NCBI RefSeq assembly: GCF_003351025.1
Contig: NZ_QPCG01000009.1
Coordinates: 1-64,000, forward strand
Length of the DNA: 64,000 nucleotides
Direction: 5' to 3'
DNA from: Mucilaginibacter endophyticus
GTDB taxonomy: Bacteria; Bacteroidota; Bacteroidia; Sphingobacteriales; Sphingobacteriaceae
Shown here: one piece after another, positions 52,893 through 60,371 of the stretch
How positions within the stretch are numbered: the first letter of the stretch is position 1
Layout: the number at the start of each line of letters is the position of its first letter
Made by a program: the position numbers and the translations under genes
Notes under the pieces: generated by a model
Told to the model about the DNA's origin: nothing
What the model saw: the letters and a program-made list of their open reading frames with translations, nothing else
Databases searched by the model: none

Positions 52893-53843
52893 TCAATACT
52901 CTTCTTTTAGCTTAGCAGCTTCATCATCGTCCTTATCCGGGGTCAGGGGCGTCATGATACGTTCCATCAAGCCAATGCTTTCTTTATCTTCTACATAGCT
53001 ATAATAAGCTACCATCAGGCCGGTAACCGGCACAATATTTACTATTTGTACAACGCTCATACAAATGCAATAAATAATCACCACAACAGATGATACATTA
53101 TATGGTAAAAATGTTAACGTTCCGCCCGAGACGATAAAGGAAGGTATAGCAAAAAGCAAATAAACCGTGTAAACCAGGATAATGATAACGAAAATAACCC
53201 CGAAGGTGCTCCACCATTTCTTTTTTATAAGCTTAAAGCATTTTCCAAATGTGCGGCCAAAACTGGAATTTTCGCCAATCATGATAGGGAAAAACAGGCT
53301 TAATACGGTCATAAAATAGCACATAGGCACCATTACACATATCAGGCCGGTAAAACCCGCGGCTACCGGGCTTACGAGGCTCATAGCCGCGGCAGGTAAC
53401 ACACATATAATTGCAGTAGGAATTGCCATCAGAAATAGTAGCAGCATAGAGCCGGACACTCGCCAGAAATAATATTTAAAATAACCCCACACTTCATGCA
53501 CGGTTGGTAATTCGCCCTTTTTTTGGTTATAGATAACCACGAAGCTTGATACCGTTAAAGTTGACGCAACAATATTCAGGAAGCCGAATATCATCACCAT
53601 AAAATATTCGATGCCAAACGGGCTCCTGATGTATGAACCACTTCCGCCTAATGATTCTTTATGTGTATTAATTACCTTAAACTGAAGTAAAATAGAGAAC
53701 AGTATATTTCCGGCTATAAAAAAACCACATAATATGGCATATGCTTTTAATAGTCCTTTCCAGTTTTGGATAATAAAAACTATGGCATCATTGATAATTT
53801 CGCCAAAATCACGCGACTGCCTTAATGTAATTTTCGGGATCAT
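52893..53843 (-). CDS. Polytopic membrane protein of the MoxR cluster
   Basis: 316 residues with about six to seven membrane helices (GLLKAYAILCGFFIAGNILF, FMVMIFGFLNIVASTLTVSSF, MLLLFLMAIPTAIICVLPA, and others). A domain as in glycerophosphodiesterase membrane-type/DUF4013 proteins is possible but not certain. Start shares bases with the SpoIIM stop (TAATG), so translational coupling is likely. Confidence 0.75.
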   Translation of the reverse strand: MIPKITLRQSRDFGEIINDAIVFIIQNWKGLLKAYAILCGFFIAGNILFSILLQFKVINTHKESLGGSGSYIRSPFGIEYFMVMIFGFLNIVASTLTVSSFVVIYNQKKGELPTVHEVWGYFKYYFWRVSGSMLLLFLMAIPTAIICVLPAAAMSLVSPVAAGFTGLICVMVPMCYFMTVLSLFFPIMIGENSSFGRTFGKCFKLIKKKWWSTFGVIFVIIILVYTVYLLFAIPSFIVSGGTLTFLPYNVSSVVVIIYCICMSVVQIVNIVPVTGLMVAYYSYVEDKESIGLMERIMTPLTPDKDDDEAAKLKEEY

Positions 53844-54799
53844 TAATTATTGTGACGGTTTAGTTTGCGGTTTAAATATAAGGGGTAAATTACAACATAG
53901 GTAACAATAAATGCAAAAGATGCAAGCAATATAAAACAGCTAAGCCACTTAGGCATTTCTGTGTGCCTGGTGACAAAGCTCTCAAATATGGCAGCCATTA
54001 CGATAATAGGTAATATACCCATCGTGATCTTAAGGCCATCAACAGCACCTTTTTTTAATGAAACCAGGCGGCTGTATGTTTTTGGAAAAATAATGCTGTT
54101 CCCTAATATCAGGCCTGCTGCCCCGGCAATAATGATACAGGATATTTCAAGGGTACCATGGATCCATATTACCAGTATCGACTGCAGGCCGAGTCCTTTG
54201 CTTATAAAAAAATACTGAAACGAGCCCAGCATGATCCCGTTTTTTAGTAGCAGAAATAGCGTACCAACAGAAAAGAACATACCGGCCACAAAGGTTAACA
54301 CGGTTATAAACAGGTTATTTTCGGCTATCTGAACAAACATTAAAAAGGGATCTTGATCCTTATAAACCCCAAAAGGATCGCCTTTGGCTATATTTTCATT
54401 GGTCATGTTCACATAACCATCGCCCATAATCATATTTACAAAAGTGTTATCATATTTTGCGGATAAAGCCCCTATCAAACAAAAGGTGATAAAGAAAATG
54501 AAAGAGATAAGCAGCTGCCTGCGGTACCTTGCAAATACCAGCGGCAACTCCAGCATCCAAAACTGAACAAACCGGTTCCTGCTTTCTTTTTTACTTTTAT
54601 ATATGGATTGATGAAAACGTGCCGCCAAACCATTTAGGTACTTGGTTGTACCTGAGTTTGGATAAAAGGTTTTAGAGTAGGCAAGGTCGTCGGTAATTAT
54701 AATAAACTGCTCTGCTAAAACATCCGGATCATTGGTGGGGATGTTTTCAAACTCTTTCCACTTCCCGGTTCGCTGCTTAATAAATAAAGCCTCTCTCAT
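53843..54799 (-). CDS. SpoIIM-like (stage II sporulation M family) membrane protein
   Basis: 318 residues. Begins with a basic cytosolic part (MREALFIKQRTGKWKEFENI) that includes SKTFYPNSGTTKYLNGLAA, then five or so helices; HGTLEISCIIIAGAAGLILG (about 220-240) is the SpoIIM hallmark HG.lE. This species class does not sporulate, so the name is only of a fold; its partners here are MoxR/DUF58/DUF4129. First gene of the block, divergent from the RDD gene. Confidence 0.88.
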   Translation of the reverse strand: MREALFIKQRTGKWKEFENIPTNDPDVLAEQFIIITDDLAYSKTFYPNSGTTKYLNGLAARFHQSIYKSKKESRNRFVQFWMLELPLVFARYRRQLLISFIFFITFCLIGALSAKYDNTFVNMIMGDGYVNMTNENIAKGDPFGVYKDQDPFLMFVQIAENNLFITVLTFVAGMFFSVGTLFLLLKNGIMLGSFQYFFISKGLGLQSILVIWIHGTLEISCIIIAGAAGLILGNSIIFPKTYSRLVSLKKGAVDGLKITMGILPIIVMAAIFESFVTRHTEMPKWLSCFILLASFAFIVTYVVIYPLYLNRKLNRHNN

Positions 54800-54892
54800 T
54801 AAATTGCAGGTATAATTTTTTGTTTAAAATAACAACAAAAAAGTAATTGGCAATCAATTTAATTTAATTACTGAAACTTATATTTGTTAGGT

Positions 54893-55636
54893 ATGCAAAC
54901 AATAGCGATAAAAACAGCACAGAATATTGATATCGATTATGAGGTAGCAGGTCTTGGCGAACGGATACTGGCCCGCCTGATAGATTACGCCCTGTATCTT
55001 GCTGTATATCTGATTTATATATGGACAAACGGATCACATTATCACCCCTCTGTATTTTATAGTTTCACGCTGCCACAAATATTGTTTTTGATTTTTTATG
55101 GCTTTTACGACATCATTACCGAGCTATTGTTCAACGGGCAAAGCTTAGGCAAATACATCATGAAAATTAAGGTAATAAGCCTTGACGGTGGCCGCCCGCG
55201 CTTAGGACAATATCTGTTACGTTATATTTTCAGATTGGTTGATTTTGGGTTAACACTACAAATTGGCGCTATTATATCTGTTGCCGTTACCGAAAATAAA
55301 CAGCGCATTGGCGATATAGTAGCAAACACAACCCTGGTACGCACAAAAACGCGCACTGGTATTGATTCATTGAATTTTGTACACATAGAAGAAGATTACC
55401 AACCGGTAATTCCGGAAGCGGTAATGCTTGCCGACTCAGATATATCATTGATACACGAAGTGCTTAATCATTTTAATAAAACCGCTGACATTATTTTTGT
55501 TGATCGCATGGCCGAACGCATATGCAAACAGCTTGACATAAGCATCCCTCATGACCTTACCTCGTACAAATTTTTAGTCGCTGTTTTGAAAGATCACAAT
55601 TACTATGTGTTAAACGTTAGCCCTCAACTTATTTAA
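54893..55636 (+). CDS. RDD-family membrane protein
   Basis: 247 residues from ATG 54893: RDD signature near 25 (LGERILARLIDYALYLAVYL), about four helices, DIITELLFNGQSLGKYIMKIKV (RDD second motif), and a cytosolic tail from about 160. Divergent from the SpoIIM gene with 93 bases between starts, an arrangement seen with this MoxR cluster in other Bacteroidota. Function unknown; may act with the block. Confidence 0.88.
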   Translation: MQTIAIKTAQNIDIDYEVAGLGERILARLIDYALYLAVYLIYIWTNGSHYHPSVFYSFTLPQILFLIFYGFYDIITELLFNGQSLGKYIMKIKVISLDGGRPRLGQYLLRYIFRLVDFGLTLQIGAIISVAVTENKQRIGDIVANTTLVRTKTRTGIDSLNFVHIEEDYQPVIPEAVMLADSDISLIHEVLNHFNKTADIIFVDRMAERICKQLDISIPHDLTSYKFLVAVLKDHNYYVLNVSPQLI

Positions 55637-55699
55637 TCCTATCTCAAAATACTTATTTGTAACAGTATATACTTTATTCTTTCATAACACTAACTGTAG

Positions 55700-55707
55700 T
55701 ATCTTTG
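55700..55707 (+). promoter_or_regulatory. -7 box of the serine ammonia-lyase gene
   Basis: TATCTTTG matches TAnnTTTG; it ends 6 bases before ATG 55714. TTTA at 55673-55676 gives a 23-base spacer. Confidence 0.45.
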
Positions 55708-55713
55708 ACACTG

Positions 55714-57141
55714 ATGCAAAGAGAACAGATTTCGGTTTTTGATATGTTTAAGATAGGCATAGGCCCGTCAAGCTCACATACGCTTGGCCCGTGGCGTGCC
55801 GCTCAACAGTTTGTACAGTCGCTTGAGCAACAGGGGGTATTGCCGCTGGTGCAGCAAGTTAAAATATTATTATACGGTTCCTTAGCCAAAACCGGCGTGG
55901 GACACGGTACCGATATAGCCATATTGCTTGGCCTGAGCGGCGATGATCCGGTTACTTTTGAGGTTGACCAGGTAACGCCTAAAATTGCACATATCAAAAG
56001 CTCACATCAATTGATACTGGGCGGCGTATTACCTATAAGTTTTTATGCCGAAGATGATGTGCTGTTCCTGTTCAATGAAAGCTTGCCTTATCATCCCAAT
56101 GCGGTAACCTTCCAGGCATTTTTGAGTAATGGCAAGGCTGTGTCAGAAACTTATTACTCCATAGGTGGTGGTTTTGTAGTGAAAGATGGAGCATCCGGCC
56201 CGGCCAAAGCCGAGGTAGATCTCCCCTTCCCTATTGATACCGCTTCCGACCTGCTCCATTGGTGCATCAAAACAGGGCTCCGGATCTCAGAAGTTGTAGC
56301 CGAAAACGAGCTGGCCTGGCGCAGCGAACAGGAAACCCGCACAGGAACCTTAAACATTTTCAGGGCATTAAAAGAATGCATTTATCGTGGCTGCCATACT
56401 ACCGGTCAGCTTCCTGGCGGATTAAATGTGGCAAGGCGTGCCGCCAAACTAAACGCCAAACTCATCGGCAATAATAAATACAGCAATTACGATGAGTGGG
56501 TTGCAGCCATCAGAAACACAGGCGACAGCTTCAAAAATACGTTAGACTGGGTAAGTTGCTTTGCTTTGGCCGTAAATGAAGAAAACGCTTCATTTGGCCG
56601 TGTAGTTACCGCACCAACAAACGGTGCTGCGGGTGTTATACCTGCTGTACTGCAATATTACATTGCTTTTTGCGAAGGCAATACCGAACAAAAGATCATC
56701 AACTTTTTGTTTACGGCCAGCGAGATCGGTAGTATCTTTAAAAAAGGTGCCACCATATCGGCTGCTATGGGCGGCTGTCAGGCAGAAATCGGGGTATCAT
56801 CAGCCATGGCAGCGGCGGCCTTAACCGAGTGTATGGGTGGAACCCAGCGCCAGGTATTGATGGCAGCAGAGATAGCCATGGAACATCACCTCGGCCTCAC
56901 CTGTGATCCTATAGGCGGGTTGGTACAGGTACCCTGCATCGAGCGCAATACCATGGGGGCTATAAAAGCGATAACTGCTTCACAGCTGGCGCTTCAAAGC
57001 AATCCCGAAAAAGCTAAGGTAAGCCTTGATGCCGTAGTGAAAACCATGTGGCAAACCGCATTGGATATGAATTCGAAATACAAGGAAACAAGTGACGGCG
57101 GGCTGGCAATTAATATTCCGATTAGTTTGCCGGAGTGTTAG
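55714..57141 (+). CDS. sdaA: L-serine ammonia-lyase (iron-sulfur type)
   Basis: 475 residues, fused beta-alpha type. Converts L-serine to pyruvate and ammonia using a [4Fe-4S] cluster. Beta domain: KIGIGPSSSHTLGPW; alpha domain: TAPTNGAAGVIPAVL, KKGATISAAMGGCQAEIGV, CMGGT and GLTCDPIGGLVQVPCIERN carry the cluster Cys residues. ATG 55714 is preferred to an in-frame ATG-like start at 55705 that overlaps the -7 box. Confidence 0.94.
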   Translation: MQREQISVFDMFKIGIGPSSSHTLGPWRAAQQFVQSLEQQGVLPLVQQVKILLYGSLAKTGVGHGTDIAILLGLSGDDPVTFEVDQVTPKIAHIKSSHQLILGGVLPISFYAEDDVLFLFNESLPYHPNAVTFQAFLSNGKAVSETYYSIGGGFVVKDGASGPAKAEVDLPFPIDTASDLLHWCIKTGLRISEVVAENELAWRSEQETRTGTLNIFRALKECIYRGCHTTGQLPGGLNVARRAAKLNAKLIGNNKYSNYDEWVAAIRNTGDSFKNTLDWVSCFALAVNEENASFGRVVTAPTNGAAGVIPAVLQYYIAFCEGNTEQKIINFLFTASEIGSIFKKGATISAAMGGCQAEIGVSSAMAAAALTECMGGTQRQVLMAAEIAMEHHLGLTCDPIGGLVQVPCIERNTMGAIKAITASQLALQSNPEKAKVSLDAVVKTMWQTALDMNSKYKETSDGGLAINIPISLPEC

Positions 57142-57169
57142 AAGATATTGAATAATCAAACTCAGCACT

Positions 57170-57313
57170 GGTTGAAGTTTAGCGATAGCGTAACTTCGAC
57201 TTAAAATAGTTTAAGCTTTCAGCTTAAACTATTGAACTATATCTAAATATTTTACGAAAGCAGGATGCTTCCATTATTATAGGACGAAGTTACGCTATCG
57301 CTAAACTTCGACC
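57170..57313. repeat. Nested palindromic element with GCGATAGCGTAACTTCG arms
   Basis: The outer arms of 29 bases (57170-57198 and 57285-57313) match at 28 of 29 positions as complements. Inside, AATAGTTTAAGCT / AGCTTAAACTATT (57205-57233) forms a second perfect hairpin. Between convergent genes sdaA and the SGNH gene. Confidence 0.9.
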
Positions 57314-57353
57314 AGACAATAGCAGTGACGCTTTTTTAAATCCTATTTCTCAT

Positions 57354-58073
57354 CTACTTTTTGGCAAAAATAGCCCCCACATCTACCTTCAACTTATCCA
57401 CCCACATCCCATACATTTTACCGGAGGGGTGTAAACCGTCATCTGCCAATAGTGAAAGGTCATGTGCCGCCAATTTGGATATACCGGTTATCTCAACGTA
57501 ATTAACCTTAGCACTGCTGCTTATTTTACGGTTAATATCGTTAAACTGATCTATCTCGGGACCTATCACTGCATCGTTGCCATGTGCATAAGGTGTAACG
57601 CCATAATCAGGGATTGATAGTACAAACACATGTTCCCTGATACCGCCTGCGAACTTGATAGCAGTGTTTAAAACCTGTTCAAACTTAACGCGGTAATTTT
57701 CCTGGCTTAAACCACCGTATTGATCGTTAACACCTATCAGTAAAGTCACCACATCATAAGTCTTGCTTTTGATATCGCTTTTATCAATGGCTTCGATCAA
57801 TTGATCGGTTGTCCAGCCGGTACGGGCGATGATGGTTGGGGCATTTACTTTAAAACCTTGTAGCTGGGTAGCCAGTTGGTTAGGAAAAGCCTGATCAATA
57901 GGGACAGACTGCCCAATAGTGTATGAATCGCCGAGGGCAAGGTATGTCAAGGTATCCTGTATCACTGTAATTGGTTTTGACGGGGGAGTATAACTAACCG
58001 GTGCAGGGGTATTTTTGCCTGCACAGGCCGATAATGCGAACGCCGTAAATAAACTTAAAATTATTCCCTTCAT
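57354..58073 (-). CDS. SGNH/GDSL hydrolase lipoprotein
   Basis: 239 residues: lipoprotein signal (LSAC, Cys about 17), SGNH blocks: LALGDSYTIGQSV (nucleophile Ser), Gly in RTGWTTDQLIE, LLIGVNDQYGG (Asn), and DDGLHPSGKMY (Asp and His). Esterase on envelope or external substrate. Last gene of the PPTase-LipB-SGNH operon: ATG 58073 directly follows the lipB stop. Confidence 0.9.
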   Translation of the reverse strand: MKGIILSLFTAFALSACAGKNTPAPVSYTPPSKPITVIQDTLTYLALGDSYTIGQSVPIDQAFPNQLATQLQGFKVNAPTIIARTGWTTDQLIEAIDKSDIKSKTYDVVTLLIGVNDQYGGLSQENYRVKFEQVLNTAIKFAGGIREHVFVLSIPDYGVTPYAHGNDAVIGPEIDQFNDINRKISSSAKVNYVEITGISKLAAHDLSLLADDGLHPSGKMYGMWVDKLKVDVGAIFAKK

Positions 58074-58832
58074 TTATAATATCTCCATACCAAAAAGTAC
58101 GGAAATATGATGTTTCAAGATTTTTTTAACTTCATTAATATCAACTTCTTGCCCAAGTTCCTGCTGCATAGAAGTAACAGCCTTATCATCGATACCACAG
58201 GGCACTATATTTTTAAAATAGCTGAGATCGGTATTTACATTAAGCGCAAGGCCATGCATGGTTACCCAGCGACTGCAGCGCACACCCATGGCACATATTT
58301 TACGGGCTTTTTCATTATCGGCATCAAACCAAACACCGGTATATCCTTCATACCGGCCAGCCTTTAAACCAAAATCGGCCAGGGTCAGGATCACCGCTTC
58401 TTCCAGCGTACGCAAATACAGGTGAATGTCGGTAAAAAAATTGTCGAGATCGAGGATTGGGTATGATACAATTTGACCCGGACCATGGTAGGTAATATCA
58501 CCACCGCGGTTTATCGGATAGTAAACGGCGTGTTTTTCTTTCAGGCCTTCCTCATCTAACAGTAAATGTTCGGGCTTACCGCTTTTGCCTAAAGTATATA
58601 CGTGCGGATGCTCACAAAATACAAGATAGTTGAAAGTTTCATCGGCCTCAATAGTATCGTAAGCTACACCGGTACCTCCATCTTTAGCTGCTGCTTCATA
58701 CGCCGTTTCGCGGTTGCGGTTTTCAATTTTGGTTTTAACCGTTTCGCTGAAAATAGATTCCTGTTTATCCCAGGCTTGCTGGTAATCGATCAGGCCCCAG
58801 TCCTGAAAAAATACTTTTTTGTTTTTCATCAC
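58074..58832 (-). CDS. lipB: Octanoyl-[ACP]:protein octanoyltransferase LipB
   Basis: 252 residues. Transfers octanoyl from ACP to lipoyl domains. Motifs: RGGDITYHGPGQIVSYPILD, the catalytic Lys in ARKICAMGVR, VTMHGLALNVNTDL, and the catalytic Cys in FKNIVPCGIDDKAVTSM. Overlaps the PPTase gene by 4 bases (ATGA). The upstream gene makes holo-ACP, which supplies LipB's substrate, so the pairing is functionally sensible. Confidence 0.94.
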   Translation of the reverse strand: MMKNKKVFFQDWGLIDYQQAWDKQESIFSETVKTKIENRNRETAYEAAAKDGGTGVAYDTIEADETFNYLVFCEHPHVYTLGKSGKPEHLLLDEEGLKEKHAVYYPINRGGDITYHGPGQIVSYPILDLDNFFTDIHLYLRTLEEAVILTLADFGLKAGRYEGYTGVWFDADNEKARKICAMGVRCSRWVTMHGLALNVNTDLSYFKNIVPCGIDDKAVTSMQQELGQEVDINEVKKILKHHISVLFGMEIL

Positions 58833-59470
58833 TCGCCCTTTACGTAGCCTATCATATAATCTTCATACTGCATATAGCCTACAGTATAATCGATAACATT
58901 AGTTTTTTTATGTAATTGTGCATTTACCACACCATGGTGCTCAAACTGAAACGGCTCAAGGAAAATGTTATCGGCAAAGGAAACTTCTTTTTGGCCGTTG
59001 CATTTATAAACAGCCTCTTTGGCGCACCAGCAAACATATAGCTGCTCTATTTTTTGTCTGCCGCCTATAAAAGCCAATTCTTCCTTGCGCATAAACTTGT
59101 TGGCAATACGCTCAACTTTTTGCTTTATCTGCTCAATATCTATCCCAACCTTATGCGTTTTGCTGATCATTACAGCTGCATAATCAAAAGAGTGACTTAA
59201 CGAGATATGATAAGGCAGGTTTACCAGGTAAGGTTTACCATGTTCATCAACCTTGCAGTCGATATACTCGTCGGTACGGAGCATTTTACGCAGCAGTACA
59301 CGGGTTCCCAGCCAGTGCAGGTGGCGCTTGCCGTTGCTCAGGCTCTCTACAAAATCTTTCTCCTGCTGATTAAGTTGTAACTGGCTATACAGGTCTGTAG
59401 CCTCCTCTTCAATACGCCAGAGTGCAAACTCGGTATCATCATCAATACGCTGCCTGTATGCTATCGCCAT
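58829..59470 (-). CDS. 4'-phosphopantetheinyl transferase (Sfp/AcpT type)
   Basis: 213 residues from ATG 59470. Adds phosphopantetheine from CoA to acyl carrier proteins. Signature: HKVGIDIEQI (Mg site) and VCWCAKEAVYKCNG. The C-terminal half is shorter than in Sfp. First gene of the operon with lipB. A longer frame to 59509 begins without a likely start and is not used. Confidence 0.92.
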   Translation of the reverse strand: MAIAYRQRIDDDTEFALWRIEEEATDLYSQLQLNQQEKDFVESLSNGKRHLHWLGTRVLLRKMLRTDEYIDCKVDEHGKPYLVNLPYHISLSHSFDYAAVMISKTHKVGIDIEQIKQKVERIANKFMRKEELAFIGGRQKIEQLYVCWCAKEAVYKCNGQKEVSFADNIFLEPFQFEHHGVVNAQLHKKTNVIDYTVGYMQYEDYMIGYVKGE

Positions 59471-59681
59471 AAAAGTAAAATTGCAAAATAGGATGCAAAC
59501 ATATGTCAAAAAATATTAAATTGTATACCTGCAACTACATATTCATAATCAACTGACATATATGTGGTTTAGGGGTAGTTTCCGTATTATATCAACGCCT
59601 TTCGCTTTCCCATATTGTTCACAAAAGCCGGAAGCAATTGGGCTAATTTTTATAATTTAGCGGCAGCAATAACCTGCCCGT

Positions 59682-60218
59682 ATGATACTATCTGATAAGC
59701 GCATCCTCGAAGAAATTGAACAAGGCCATATTATTATTGAACCATTTAACCGCGAATACCTGGGTACCAACTCGTACGATGTGCATTTGGGTAAATATTT
59801 GGCTACCTACCGTAACCGGGTGCTGGATGCTAAAGTTCATAACGAGATTGATGGCTTTGAAATCCCTAAAGATGGCTTTGTGCTTCAGCCTAACACACTT
59901 TACCTGGGCGTTACCATGGAGTACACCGAAACCCATCGTCATGTGCCGTTTTTGGAAGGCAAATCAAGTACCGGACGTTTAGGTATCGATATCCATGCAA
60001 CCGCTGGCAAGGGCGATGTTGGTTTCTGCAATACCTGGACACTTGAAATTTCATGTGCTCAGCCGGTACGCATTTATCCTGGCATGCCAATCGGTCAGCT
60101 TATTTATTTTGTGGTTGAAGGCGAAATTGAAACTTTATATAACAGCAAAGCCAACGCCAAATACAACAACCCTACTACCCGTCCGGTTGAAAGTATGATG
60201 TGGAAGAATAAGTGGTAG
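59682..60218 (+). CDS. dcd: dCTP deaminase
   Basis: 178 residues, dUTPase-fold homotrimer. Deaminates dCTP to dUTP for dTTP synthesis. Motifs: EPFNREYLGTNSYDVHLG, FLEGKSSTGRLGIDIHATAG (active-site Ser/Arg and Glu) and GFCNTWTLEISCAQPVRIYPGMPIGQLIYF. Length normal. Followed directly by heptad locus G. Confidence 0.94.
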   Translation: MILSDKRILEEIEQGHIIIEPFNREYLGTNSYDVHLGKYLATYRNRVLDAKVHNEIDGFEIPKDGFVLQPNTLYLGVTMEYTETHRHVPFLEGKSSTGRLGIDIHATAGKGDVGFCNTWTLEISCAQPVRIYPGMPIGQLIYFVVEGEIETLYNSKANAKYNNPTTRPVESMMWKNKW

Positions 60219-60224
60219 TTGTTT

Positions 60225-60338
60225 AAGTCGAAAGTCTGAAGTCGAAAGTCGTAAGTTCTGAATATAGAAAAAGCCAGACTTTTGACTCAAGACTTCGAAC
60301 TTAAGACTTCAGACTCAGAACTTCAGACTTAGTACTTT
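60225..60338. repeat. Heptad inverted repeat locus G
   Basis: Starts 6 bases after the dcd stop. Left units: AAGTCGA, AAGTCTG, AAGTCGA, AAGTCGT, AAGTTCT. Right units: AGACTTT, TGACTCA, AGACTTC, GAACTTA, AGACTTC, AGACTCA, GAACTTC, AGACTTA, GTACTTT. Arms complementary, unequal in number (5 and 9). Confidence 0.88.
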
Positions 60339-60371
60339 TTGCGTATCTTGGTAGTCACCATTTTACTACCT

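Noticed and set aside
53843..54799. Evidence for sporulation from the SpoIIM-like gene
   Set aside because: SpoIIM-fold proteins are common in non-sporulating Bacteroidota within the MoxR block; no other sporulation gene is seen.
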